From positions 124,001-188,000 of the forward strand of contig NZ_FZLO01000005.1 of assembly GCF_900197595.1 (NCBI RefSeq): a stretch of DNA of 64,000 nt, given 5' to 3'. Shown here piece after piece: positions 45,182 through 53,477 of the stretch (its first letter is position 1; the number at the start of each line of letters is the position of its first letter). A program made the translations under genes and the position numbers. Source of the DNA: Scatolibacter rhodanostii (lineage in GTDB: Bacteria; Bacillota; Clostridia; Oscillospirales; Acutalibacteraceae). Below the pieces are notes generated by a model. That model saw only the letters and a list, made by a program, of their open reading frames with translations. It had not been told where the DNA came from and did no database searches.

Positions 45182-46009
45182 CTAAATTTTTTCCACGGGG
45201 ATATAGATTTTAAAAAATAAAATCAAATCTTTTTCTCTGCCTGCATATAAGTCCAGCACATTTCTTTCAATGGCATCTGCTACCACTCGATAATTATTGT
45301 AAGTAATGTATTGCAGCATTTTGTCATAGACCTCATCAATATCTAAATGGTCAATTCGGTTTACTTTTGCATTACAACACACGCATAGCCGACTTTCAAC
45401 GACTTGCAGCAGGTCTACTCGATTAGTTTTGCACGGTTGCTCTGAAATATAACCATATTGATTATAAGTATGATAATCGCCAGCCAAAAGAGATTTCTTG
45501 TCAATAGTAGAAATGATGTTGGCAAAAGAATTCCAATTTTCTTGTGCTGAATCATTCGCATTCACGATTTCGTTAATATCTAGTTCGTCATTTTCTTGCG
45601 TATCAAATTTTTTTGCCAACATCCACAACTTGGGTATCGTTTTAACCGTAATCTGATTGTCGTAGCAGGTATCTTTTACGCTATCTTGAAGCATCAACGC
45701 CTGTGATTTTAGATTTTTCAGTGCATTTATTTTGTTATCGATTTCTTGCGTGTAGTTAGATAATTCTTGTTCAATTAGGCTCGCATTTTCATGTTCCAAA
45801 ACAGTAATTAATCTGCTGATGGGTGTACCAATAGAACGCAACAATAGGATAGTCGATATCATTTCAAATTGAGCCTTTGAGTAATAGCGGTAGCCGTTTT
45901 TTTCGATTTTCCATGGCTTTAATAAATTGATTTCATCGTAATACCGCAGTGTGTGAGTAGACAACTTGAATATTTTAGCCACTTCTCCAATGGTGTAGTA
46001 TTCCTTAAT
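45182..46009 (-). CDS. MerR-family transcriptional regulator (possible AUU start)
   Basis: A regulator with an N-terminal winged HTH (YYTIGEVAKIFKLSTHTLRYYDEINLLKPWKIEKNGYRYY is split here over the start question), a coiled coil, and a 150-residue C-terminal domain with GyrI/BmrR-like features (FKIYIPVEKI at the end). The first standard start, GTG at 45982, would cut away KEYYTIGE, which every MerR HTH needs. The frame is open only back to ATT at 46009, which has GGGTGA 7 nt upstream. That gives 275 aa. It likely controls the GH5 gene. Confidence 0.82.
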   Translation of the reverse strand: MKEYYTIGEVAKIFKLSTHTLRYYDEINLLKPWKIEKNGYRYYSKAQFEMISTILLLRSIGTPISRLITVLEHENASLIEQELSNYTQEIDNKINALKNLKSQALMLQDSVKDTCYDNQITVKTIPKLWMLAKKFDTQENDELDINEIVNANDSAQENWNSFANIISTIDKKSLLAGDYHTYNQYGYISEQPCKTNRVDLLQVVESRLCVCCNAKVNRIDHLDIDEVYDKMLQYITYNNYRVVADAIERNVLDLYAGREKDLILFFKIYIPVEKI

Positions 46010-46109
46010 AAAAAATCACCCGCTTTTATGTATAGTTTCAAAATCATACGCTCAATAAAATTGTTAAAGTACCTTCATTATTACTATTGTATCTTTTTAT
46101 TTTGTTTTT

Positions 46110-47012
46110 TCAACCTTTTTGCTTTTCTTTATCCGTACACTTAACGGATTCTACCAAAAATTTAGAAAACTCTAATGGTGCTGCACCCACAAAGCTGTTT
46201 TGCATGGTAGCCATGTAAATAATTCGGTTGTAAGACGAACACTTTAAAGGTAATTTTTTTACGTTGAATAGGCGAATCATATCAGTGTCACATACAATTG
46301 AAATTCCAATTCCGTTCTCAACCATGCCTACCATAGAAAAATCTGTTCCTACTTCGCAGAAGATATTCGGTGTACATCCTTCTGCCTGAAACAGATTATC
46401 AATTAGAGGGCGAGTACCAGCTGTTTTATCATAATAAATGATGGGGAATGGGGCTAAATCTTGTATGCAAACCGAATTTTTAAGACTGAGCGGGTGATTA
46501 CAAGGGACTATGACGGTCAAGCCTTGTTCCCAAAGCGCTTGAAAGCGGATGTTAGGGTTGTCCGTTTTTTGAGAGCAGATGACGATATCGTATTTTTCCT
46601 GCTCTAAATCATCAATTAATTGATAAGAAGTGCCTTCTTGGCAGTGAAAGCGAACACCCGCATGCTGCTTTAAAAAATCAGACATGATAGGTGCAACTAA
46701 AGTGGCAGATACAGAAGCAATAAAGCCTAATTGTATGCGCCCGTTTTCTAAGTTAACCATGCTATCAAGTTCTTTTTGTCCCACCTCTAAAAAATCCAAA
46801 GATTTATCCACATATTCTAAATACCGTTTTCCGTATTTGGTTAACCGAACATTGCGTCCTTGTTTTTCAAAAAGATAAGCGCCAAGTTCTGTCTCCATGT
46901 GTCTGATGGCATTGCTTAGAGAAGGCTGAGAGATTTGTAGAACATCAGCTGCTTTTGTATAGTGTTGTAGATGTGCCAAAACCGAAAAGTATTTTAAGTG
47001 ATTGTAATTCAT
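46110..47012 (-). CDS. LysR-family transcriptional regulator
   Basis: A 300-aa regulator. The N-terminal HTH is MNYNHLKYFSVLAHLQHYTKAADVLQISQPSLSNAIRHME-like (residues 1-60), followed by a linker helix and a two-lobed effector domain (RIQLGFIASVSATLVAPIMSDFL onward) of the CynR/CbbR type. It is divergent from an OFA-type transporter and an SDR, its likely targets. AAAAGGAG precedes the ATG. Operator-like repeats lie in the shared promoter region. Confidence 0.94.
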   Translation of the reverse strand: MNYNHLKYFSVLAHLQHYTKAADVLQISQPSLSNAIRHMETELGAYLFEKQGRNVRLTKYGKRYLEYVDKSLDFLEVGQKELDSMVNLENGRIQLGFIASVSATLVAPIMSDFLKQHAGVRFHCQEGTSYQLIDDLEQEKYDIVICSQKTDNPNIRFQALWEQGLTVIVPCNHPLSLKNSVCIQDLAPFPIIYYDKTAGTRPLIDNLFQAEGCTPNIFCEVGTDFSMVGMVENGIGISIVCDTDMIRLFNVKKLPLKCSSYNRIIYMATMQNSFVGAAPLEFSKFLVESVKCTDKEKQKG

Positions 47013-47053
47013 TTGTTGGCTCCTTTTATACCGTGGGTTAAAAAGTTTGATTG

Positions 47054-47068
47054 ATAGCTTGGTGCTAT
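47054..47068. promoter_or_regulatory. LysR-type operator box 1
   Basis: A perfect inverted repeat ATAGC-N5-GCTAT in the lysR-MFS intergenic region, placed just downstream of the -10 element of the minus-strand lysR promoter (TTGTTA, 17 bp, TATAGT at 47074-47079). Binding here would repress lysR. Confidence 0.55.
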
Positions 47069-47100
47069 GAATACTATACCAAAAAGTTATTTTTTTAACA

Positions 47101-47115
47101 ATAGTTATTTGCTAT
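47101..47115. promoter_or_regulatory. LysR-type operator box 2
   Basis: The sequence ATAGTTATTTGCTAT repeats the architecture of box 1 (outer ATAG/CTAT) 47 bp away. It abuts the lysR -35 region and overlaps a TATACT (47113-47118) that could serve the transporter gene. Two spaced boxes are usual for LysR tetramers. Confidence 0.5.
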
Positions 47116-47290
47116 ACTACTGAAGGATTGCGTAAAATTATGTAGAATTTAGGGTGTTTCAAGGAGTTATTTGACAATTTGTTAGGATTGTCAATCAAAA
47201 TGAGCGGAAGTTTTGATGGTAACCAGCTTGATGAAGTTTCTCTGATTCATATCTTTATGCGTCGAATTCATTATTATTCAGGAGGATTTT

Positions 47291-48538
47291 ATGAAACAAG
47301 ACAGTAGCAAGAGCTACCCAAGATGGCTTATATTTCTTGGTGCATGGCTCACCATTTTTCTTCTCGCTGTTAACGCCACTTTTTCTGTGCTTAGCAGCAA
47401 TGTGGCCGAACAAAAGGGACTTACCTTAGACTCTTTAACACTGGCCTATGCGTTGTATCTTCTAACCCTTTCTACCGTTGGTATTTTTGCCGGACGATAT
47501 GCAGACAAGCATGGCTGCAAGCTGATTGTTGCTGTAGGTGCACCAATTTGTGGCTTAGGATGGATTCTTACCGGTATGGCTGACTCCGTTCTAATGTTTT
47601 ATCTGTCATTTGGCGTTGTAACTGCGCTGGGCGCCGGTATTCTTTATAATGCTTTACTTACTTCTACACTCAAATGGTTTCCGGATGTACGTGGAAAAGC
47701 TTCTGGCTTACTATTGTCATCTGCTTCACTGGGACCGTTTGCAATGGCACCTATTCTAAATGCAGGGTACCATTCTTTGGGCGTCAATAAAACACTTTTG
47801 TTCTTTGGTCTGGCTGTCATTATTATTCCGCTTTTCTTTGCTGTAACACAAGCGCAACCGCCTGTTGGATATAAGCCTAAAGGCTGGAATCCACCCGAAG
47901 AAAAAACACAAGCTTCTGCTTCAGCAACAACCGCACAAACAACAGATCTTGCTCCCAAGCAGATGGTAAAAACCTTCCATTTCTATGAGATGTTGTTCAT
48001 ATTTATGGCGGTTGCTTGTGCCGGAAATATGATGATTGGCGTGCTTTACACGATTTCTACGGTTCAAATTCAATTGACAACACAAGTAGCAGCACTTATG
48101 GTGAGTGTTTCTACCATCATGAATTTTATTGGCCGACTCAGTTTTGGTACTATCTACGACAAAATTGGCGGAACAAAATCGCTCATTCTTTCCTTTACCT
48201 TAACAATTATTGCTTTGATCATCATTAGTTTTACAGGTCAAGGATCAGAAATTGCGTTCTATCTTGCTGTCGCTATTCTCGGTTTTGCTTTTGGCGGCCC
48301 TATGGTTGTGTTTCCCCCTCTCACAGCAAAAGCTTTTGGCTCTAAGAATTTAGGTATTAACTATGGTATTATTTTCTTTGGGTATTCTTTAGCTGCTTTT
48401 GTCGGCCCTAAATTGGCCACCTATTTTTATGCAACTACAGGAAAATTCACCACAGGTTATTATATTTCTATCGTATTGGCTCTGTTGGGAATAGCAGCTG
48501 TATTCCATCTTAATCGCTCGCTTAACCGAAATAAATAA
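47291..48538 (+). CDS. MFS transporter, OFA (oxalate/formate antiporter) type
   Basis: A 415-aa carrier with 12 membrane helices and a central cytoplasmic loop (about residues 195-225, EEKTQASASATTAQ). MFS signature GRYADKHGCKLI follows helix 2, and the second-half repeat is GRLSFGTIYDKIGGTKS. The opening WLIFLGAWLTIFLLAVNATFSVLS and the GPMVVFPPLTAKAFGSKNLGINYG segment suggest the OFA/monocarboxylate group. The substrate is probably a carboxylate. GGAGG precedes the ATG. It is in an operon with the SDR and opposed to lysR. Confidence 0.87.
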   Translation: MKQDSSKSYPRWLIFLGAWLTIFLLAVNATFSVLSSNVAEQKGLTLDSLTLAYALYLLTLSTVGIFAGRYADKHGCKLIVAVGAPICGLGWILTGMADSVLMFYLSFGVVTALGAGILYNALLTSTLKWFPDVRGKASGLLLSSASLGPFAMAPILNAGYHSLGVNKTLLFFGLAVIIIPLFFAVTQAQPPVGYKPKGWNPPEEKTQASASATTAQTTDLAPKQMVKTFHFYEMLFIFMAVACAGNMMIGVLYTISTVQIQLTTQVAALMVSVSTIMNFIGRLSFGTIYDKIGGTKSLILSFTLTIIALIIISFTGQGSEIAFYLAVAILGFAFGGPMVVFPPLTAKAFGSKNLGINYGIIFFGYSLAAFVGPKLATYFYATTGKFTTGYYISIVLALLGIAAVFHLNRSLNRNK

Positions 48539-48581
48539 ATCTAAAAACTATGAACATAGCCATATAGGCTGGGAGGAAAAA

Positions 48582-49340
48582 ATGAAATTACTTGAAAATA
48601 AGGTTGCTGTTATTTTAGGTTCTACCTCTGGTGTCGGAGAAGCTGCCGCTTACTTGTTTGCAGAAGAAGGCGCAAAGGTTATCGTTTCAGGACGTAACCA
48701 AGAACGCGGAGAAAGCGTTGTGCACGCCATCGAAGAAAAAGGCGGAGAAGCTGCCTTCGTAAAATGCGACATAACGGTAGAAGATGAAGTGAAATTCTTA
48801 ATGGATGAAACAATTAGAATTTATGGTAAACTGAACATTTTAATTGGAAATGCCGGCATTCCGGAAAAGAAAGCACCCTTGCACGAAATGGAGCTTTCTG
48901 ACTTTGAGCGCGTAATTGACACCGATATGATTGGTATCGTTATGAGCAACAAATATGCTGTTCGAAAAATGCTGTTGAACGAAGGCTGCAATAAGGGTTC
49001 TATTGTCAACGTTGGTTCTATTCTTGGCGTTGTAGGAGCCCCCAATTCAACTGCATATCCAGCCGCAAAAGCAGGTATCACCAATTTTACGACTTCTTGT
49101 GCAGTTTCCTATGCTTCTCAGGGAATTCGTTTTAACACAATCTCTCCTGGATATGTTAACACTCCTTTGCTAAAAAATCTTCCGGCCGATCTCGTCAAAT
49201 CTAAGATTGCCGCTCACCCAATTGGTCGTTTTGCAGAGCCGATAGAAATCGCAGAGGCATTGGCATTTTTAGCAAGCGATAAAGCTTCTTATGTAGTAGG
49301 CGCAAATCTTCGAATTGACGGTGGCTATACTGTCATTTAA
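48582..49340 (+). CDS. Short-chain dehydrogenase/reductase
   Basis: A 252-aa classical SDR. The coenzyme motif is LGSTSGVGEAAAYLF (residues 12-26), with NAG in ILIGNAGIPEKK. The catalytic serine is in NVGSILGVVG and YPAAK holds the Tyr and Lys. The end, ASYVVGANLRIDGGYTV, is typical of FabG-like enzymes. The arginine in SGRNQER suggests NADPH. The substrate is unknown, but its operon with an OFA transporter implies oxidation or reduction of an imported hydroxy- or keto-compound. Confidence 0.92.
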   Translation: MKLLENKVAVILGSTSGVGEAAAYLFAEEGAKVIVSGRNQERGESVVHAIEEKGGEAAFVKCDITVEDEVKFLMDETIRIYGKLNILIGNAGIPEKKAPLHEMELSDFERVIDTDMIGIVMSNKYAVRKMLLNEGCNKGSIVNVGSILGVVGAPNSTAYPAAKAGITNFTTSCAVSYASQGIRFNTISPGYVNTPLLKNLPADLVKSKIAAHPIGRFAEPIEIAEALAFLASDKASYVVGANLRIDGGYTVI

Positions 49341-49423
49341 CTGCTAAGGGATTGTACGATTTTTACGCTGTATATCATAAGACAATGTAAATTTTAAATA
49401 GGAAGTATAAAAAAATGTAATAA

Positions 49424-49475
49424 AGAAGGTAGGTATCAATTTCGGAGATTGATACCTACCTTCTTTTATTGATAG
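49424..49475. terminator. Strong bidirectional terminator after the SDR
   Basis: An 18-bp perfect stem, AAGAAGGTAGGTATCAAT with ATTGATACCTACCTTCTT, closes TTCGGAG and has A/T tracts on both sides. It separates the SDR from the convergent hypothetical gene. Confidence 0.92.
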
Positions 49476-49556
49476 AATGACATTGTTATAGGTGAATGGC
49501 TGGCACCTTTGTCTAGGTGGCTTTGTTTTGTGGTGGTAGGCACAGTTTGACAATCA

Positions 49557-50183
49557 TCAGATAGCGTTTAAAACAGAATAGCCAAATAGAATGAATATGG
49601 CCCCAATAAAAATACATAGAGCCATTTTCCACTTTTTTTGTTTATGATGTTGCCATAAGAAATGTCCAACTCCTAATATTATGATATATCCGATTATCTC
49701 ACAGACAATAAAAATATTTCTATATGAATTTAGATTGTCATGAATTTCATTTAATCTCAAATGCGTGATTAGAACTGAAATATATTCAAATCCACTTAGC
49801 GTGTTCTTGTCGGGAGATTTTGCCCAAGTAAAATCAGAACCCAAAAGAACAAAGTCAACATAAAAATCGTCAGAGAGTTTAAGAGCTCCTTGTTCATCGA
49901 AAACAGTTAGGTAATAGGTTTTACGTTTCTTTATTTCAGCTTTATAAGTATAGAATTGAGAATCACTTTTTATGGTAGAGGAGTCTACTATAAAAGTTTC
50001 ATCAGCTTTTACATCTCTATATTCTATTTTTTGATATGAATCTAGTGGACTTACTACCTCATAGATGTCGCCATTACAATAGATATACCGAATATCAGTG
50101 AGCGCGTGATTCCAACAGACTACAGATAGCGTTATTACTAGAAGAGGAATAATAATTTTTAAGAAACATAATTTCGATTTCAT
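49557..50183 (-). CDS. Hypothetical membrane-anchored protein
   Basis: A 208-aa protein I do not recognise. It has one N-terminal membrane helix (about residues 9-26), a 120-residue extracytoplasmic part (DIRYIYCNGDIYEVVSPLDSYQ onward), and two C-terminal helices (about 158-175 and 186-204) around a basic HHKQKKWK loop. The topology resembles small sensor or immunity-type membrane proteins, but no motif supports a function. A GGAG site precedes the ATG. No partner gene adjoins it. Confidence 0.7.
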   Translation of the reverse strand: MKSKLCFLKIIIPLLVITLSVVCWNHALTDIRYIYCNGDIYEVVSPLDSYQKIEYRDVKADETFIVDSSTIKSDSQFYTYKAEIKKRKTYYLTVFDEQGALKLSDDFYVDFVLLGSDFTWAKSPDKNTLSGFEYISVLITHLRLNEIHDNLNSYRNIFIVCEIIGYIIILGVGHFLWQHHKQKKWKMALCIFIGAIFILFGYSVLNAI

Positions 50184-50488
50184 AGTTACTCCTTCTCTTT
50201 GATATTTAAAATAAGATTAAGAAAGTACAAAAATTTGAGTTAGCAGAGAAAATGCGTACTAATTAGTTTAATTATAGCATACGCCTAGAGAGATTAAAAC
50301 CTAGCCAAAAGAGTTTTGTGAATTTCTTACACAGCTGGAAGCAGCCAAAAGTTAATTTTATAGGGAGACCAGAAGTATAAATTAACAAATGGTATTTTGA
50401 TGGAACAAGAAATTGGAGCACGTACTCTTTTTGATAGTAAGAAGGTTGCAAAAGAAGTCAATATAGCAAAAAAACATGTGAATCACTC
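50184..50488 (+). pseudogene. Gap with decayed ABC-ATPase tail (50376-50499)
   Basis: Most of this 305-bp gap shows nothing. From 50376 a frame reads YKLTNGILMEQ, almost the same as the C-terminus of the ABC protein ending at 55387 (YKLTNGVLMEE), and runs on to a stop at 50499. At the DNA level 31 of 33 bases match 55352-55384. I read it as the tail of a lost or rearranged related ABC gene. Confidence 0.6.
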
Positions 50489-50517
50489 TTGCGTTTTATG
50501 AATTTTTATATTATAAT
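50489..50517 (+). promoter_or_regulatory. Promoter of the rsgA-like/APH-like operon
   Basis: TTGCGT (50489-50494), a 17-bp spacer and a perfect TATAAT (50512-50517) are present. The first transcribed bases would be near 50524, giving a leader of about 315 nt before the GTPase gene. Confidence 0.75.
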
Positions 50518-50560
50518 ACAGGAAATATCCTGCAAAGCAGGTTCGAAAGGAGTTTTATAG

Positions 50561-50593
50561 ATGACTGTATTTTTTGAGGTGTCCGTCATTTAA
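50561..50593 (+). CDS. Ten-residue leader peptide MTVFFEVSVI
   Basis: A minimal ORF with an ideal ribosome site (AAAGGAG, 8 nt before the ATG) in the leader of the rsgA-like operon. Two terminators follow it before the structural genes. This is the layout of attenuators that sense stalled ribosomes, as in several antibiotic-resistance genes. The inducer is not known, and the peptide itself is probably without function. Confidence 0.65.
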   Translation: MTVFFEVSVI

Positions 50594-50692
50594 AATAGAA
50601 TAAGGTGCAAACTGATTTGGGGTATCCCTTTTTTCACTGTGCCTAAAAGTAACCTTTCGTGAATACTGAAGCTTTGTTAAATAAGCAAATGG

Positions 50693-50720
50693 TAACACAC
50701 TTTAGGGTGTGTTATTTTTA
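50693..50720 (+). terminator. Leader terminator 1
   Basis: A perfect 8-bp stem, TAACACAC with GTGTGTTA (loop TTTAGG), is followed by TTTTTAT. It lies 100 nt after the leader peptide stop and 120 nt before the GTPase gene. Confidence 0.85.
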
Positions 50721-50730
50721 TGCCTAATTA

Positions 50731-50774
50731 GCCATAGCAAGCAGCCATGAACGGCCGCTTGCTATGGCATTTTT
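50731..50774 (+). terminator. Leader terminator 2
   Basis: A perfect 12-bp stem, GCCATAGCAAGC with GCTTGCTATGGC, has an inner GCC/GGC helix and is followed by ATTTTTG. A second T-rich run (CCTTTTTT) follows. Two terminators in tandem before an operon imply tight attenuation. Confidence 0.88.
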
Positions 50775-50840
50775 GCGCCTTTTTTCAGAAAGGAAGAATT
50801 TATAAATCAAATTTAGCAGCCCGTTTATTATTTTGGAGGA

Positions 50841-51920
50841 ATGGTGATTACTATTAATGTAAAAGACTATGGCTTTATGCCAACTTATAAAAAAGAAAAT
50901 ACACAATACGCGCGAGTGTTGGCAGTTCATAAAGAAAGTTATGTCATTATGACAAGCTTTGGTGAGTGCTCGGCAAAGTTGAAATCTAGCGTATATTATA
51001 ACAATAGCACGGAGGAATTTCCTACCACGGGAGACTTTGTGGAAATACAGTATGAGTCACAAGGTGTCAGCTTAATTTTGCACACTTTGCCACGCAAATC
51101 AAAATTTGCCCGAAACGATTTTTCTGGGCATGCAAAGAATTTTACGAAAACGATAATAGAGCAGGTGGTTGCAGCCAATTTTGATTATGTTTTTATTATG
51201 CAGTCCCTTAATCATGACTTAAATCCCCGTCGGCTAGAACGATATTTGGCGCAGTCTTGGCAAAGCGGTGCTATCCCTGTTGTTGTGCTGACAAAAGCGG
51301 ATTTGGTAGACAATTATGCCAGTTATGTAGCTGAAGTAGAAAAAATAGCAATTGGCGTGGGTGTATTTGCCATCAGCGCAAAAACTGGACTGGGCATTCA
51401 ATCGCTTTCAGAGTATTTAAAAAATGGCAAAACCATTGTGCTTCTTGGTTCGTCAGGTGTTGGTAAATCTAGCTTTGTCAATGCTCTGGCTGGCAAAGAG
51501 ATTATGACGGTGAATGGCATTCGTGAAGACGACAGCAAGGGCAGGCATACCACTACACACCGACAACTCATTCGTCTTGAAAGTGGCGTCATGATCATCG
51601 ACACACCGGGTATGCGAGAACTTGGTATGTGGGACGTTTCAGAGGGATTAAGCGAAAGCTTTACCGATGTTGAAAGTTATTTTGGGCAGTGTAAATTTTC
51701 GGACTGCAAGCATCAAACCGAGCCCGGCTGTGCCGTAAAGTCGGCAATTGAACGTGGTGAACTTAGTGCAGAACGTTGGGAAAGCTATCAATCATTAAAA
51801 GAAGAAAATGATTTTGTGGAAAATAAATCTGCGTATTTAAGAGAGAAAAATACACGAAATATTGCTATTAAAATGTCACAGCGTCAGATAAAGAAAGGGA
51901 AAAAACGTGGATTATTATAA
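50841..51920 (+). CDS. RsgA-like circularly permuted ribosome-assembly GTPase (paralogue)
   Basis: A 359-aa RsgA/YjeQ-type GTPase. It has an N-terminal OB-fold (about 15-85), then the permuted order G4 TKAD (151-154), G5 SAK, G1 GSSGVGKSS (from 203) and G3 DTPG (254-257). The zinc knuckle is Cys284, Cys289, His291 and Cys297. RsgA matures the 30S subunit. This copy lies outside the usual prpC-prkC-rsgA cluster and behind an antibiotic-type attenuator, so I infer a conditional role. GGAGGA abuts the ATG, so initiation may be a few codons downstream. Confidence 0.9.
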   Translation: MVITINVKDYGFMPTYKKENTQYARVLAVHKESYVIMTSFGECSAKLKSSVYYNNSTEEFPTTGDFVEIQYESQGVSLILHTLPRKSKFARNDFSGHAKNFTKTIIEQVVAANFDYVFIMQSLNHDLNPRRLERYLAQSWQSGAIPVVVLTKADLVDNYASYVAEVEKIAIGVGVFAISAKTGLGIQSLSEYLKNGKTIVLLGSSGVGKSSFVNALAGKEIMTVNGIREDDSKGRHTTTHRQLIRLESGVMIIDTPGMRELGMWDVSEGLSESFTDVESYFGQCKFSDCKHQTEPGCAVKSAIERGELSAERWESYQSLKEENDFVENKSAYLREKNTRNIAIKMSQRQIKKGKKRGLL

Positions 51921-52956
51921 AGCGAACATGATTTTTGAACAACATTTACTTGAGGTGGTTAAGGAAGATTACAGCTTAAACAATTATATGATTAAGCAGA
52001 TTCCACCACATAACGGTGGTCGAAACCTTGTCTATAATTGTACACATGCAGTTGCAGACGATAAAGTAATTCGGGTATCGTTTCAGAATGACAGGACAAA
52101 AGGTGATTACCTTGCCGAACTTGAATTTGTGCGTTACTTGCACGAAAATGGTGCAGGCGTTGCCAATGTAGTTGCTACACAGAAGGACGATTTATTGAGT
52201 GTGTTAAGATGGGAAAATTTCACTTTTTTTATTGCTGTTTTTGAAAAATCAAAGGGGGAGATTTTTCGTGAGCGCAACTATCAATATCGTGAAGGTGTGC
52301 CGATAGAAGAGTATTTTTTGAACTGCGGTAAAATATTAGGGCAGATACATCAACTTTCTAAAATGTATCAACCTGTGCATAGACGGTATAGTTTTTTTGA
52401 CAAGTACACGGAGAAGTATATTGATAACCTTGTTCCGAAACAATATGAAAAACTAAAAGCTAAGTTGCTTAATATTGTCACAAATTTGCAAGAACAGGAG
52501 CGTGATTCCAATAATTATGGCTTGGTGCATTTTGACTTTAACGATGGCAACTATATGATTGATTTTGATACAGGAAATCTCACTGTTTTCGATTTTGACA
52601 ACTGTTGCTATTGCCCATTTATGTTTGACTTGGCATCATTATGGCAAAATGGTGTGGGGTGGACGATTTGGGAGGAGGATGCACAAAAACGCCGTGAATT
52701 TATGAGCCGCTATTTTGAAGTTGTCCTAAAAGGGTATCGCTCAGAAACCGAACTTTCCGACAACGACATAGAAAAATTACCGTTTTTTATCAGTGTTAAT
52801 CTTTTGGAAATGATACTTGACCGTTTAGAAGGTGGCGACACGATCAAAGATGATAAGGAATTACAGTATTTCTGCAAGTGCGTGGAAGAAGATATTCCTT
52901 TTTTGGGATTTTTTAGCGAAACATATTCACATAAGCAGCCATTTTGCTTAACTTAA
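51907..52956 (+). CDS. APH-fold phosphotransferase (aminoglycoside/choline-kinase-like)
   Basis: A 349-aa kinase-fold protein. The catalytic loop is GLVHFDFNDGN with His208, Asp210 and Asn215, and the metal motif is FDFDN (Asp229, Asp231), as in aminoglycoside phosphotransferases, homoserine kinase and relatives. The small-molecule substrate is unknown. It starts with GTG, 6 nt after AAAGGG, and overlaps the GTPase gene by 14 bp, so the two are translationally coupled. Sharing the attenuated leader suggests a response to a ribosome-targeting compound. Confidence 0.85.
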   Translation: MDYYKANMIFEQHLLEVVKEDYSLNNYMIKQIPPHNGGRNLVYNCTHAVADDKVIRVSFQNDRTKGDYLAELEFVRYLHENGAGVANVVATQKDDLLSVLRWENFTFFIAVFEKSKGEIFRERNYQYREGVPIEEYFLNCGKILGQIHQLSKMYQPVHRRYSFFDKYTEKYIDNLVPKQYEKLKAKLLNIVTNLQEQERDSNNYGLVHFDFNDGNYMIDFDTGNLTVFDFDNCCYCPFMFDLASLWQNGVGWTIWEEDAQKRREFMSRYFEVVLKGYRSETELSDNDIEKLPFFISVNLLEMILDRLEGGDTIKDDKELQYFCKCVEEDIPFLGFFSETYSHKQPFCLT

Positions 52957-52979
52957 ATTGAAAAGAGTAAGGCGAAAAG

Positions 52980-53316
52980 GTGATAATTATTATTAAATCA
53001 ATATTATATAAAATAGAAGATAGTGAATATCTAATCAGTATGGTTTCCTTAGATTTTGAAGGTGAGGTTTTACCTTTGTCAAAACTCAACGAAATGTCTA
53101 GGGAACAAGGCTTACTTCATTTCTTATCTCGCGACAGACTCTAACGATGATTAGGAACGTTATATCACATGGAGTGCAAGGCGAAATATTGGTCGGCTAA
53201 GAGGTACGCCAGAGGATGAAGAAACCATTAATTGGATTGACAAGTGGTACAAAATGTACTTTGATTATCGACATCCATTTCAAGGGCAAGCCATGTTTGG
53301 TCTTATGAAAATATAA
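52980..53316 (+). pseudogene. Remnant of an unidentified gene
   Basis: From GTG 52980 one frame reads about 54 codons (LYKIEDSEYLISMVSLDFEGEV) to a stop. A second frame then reads ERYITWSARRNIGRLRGTPE and onwards to a stop at 53316. Together they look like one small protein broken by a frameshift and a stop. I do not recognise the family. Together with the terminator and promoter listed next, this accounts for most of the 775-bp gap 52957-53731. Confidence 0.4.
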
Positions 53317-53357
53317 TGATACAATTCGTTTATCACATCTCACTATGGATATAACGG

Positions 53358-53410
53358 AAAATCACTCTCACACATACTCCTATTAAAGGGTATATGGGGG
53401 TGATTTTTTA
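53358..53410 (+). terminator. Terminator upstream of the ABC gene
   Basis: AAAATCAC (53358-53365) pairs with GTGATTTT (53400-53407), with a further CATAC/GTATATG inner helix, followed by Ts. It probably ends the rsgA-like/APH transcript. Confidence 0.7.
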
Positions 53411-53448
53411 TGGCAGAAGAACAGAAAATCTACTGTAGGGCAGAAAAG

Positions 53449-53477
53449 TTGACAGGGAATATTATATATAATATAAT
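53449..53477 (+). promoter_or_regulatory. Consensus promoter of the ABC gene
   Basis: TTGACA (53449-53454), a 17-bp spacer and TATAAT (53472-53477) match consensus exactly. The leader to the ABC start is about 248 nt. It contains no ORF with a good ribosome site and no RNA motif I recognise. Confidence 0.8.
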
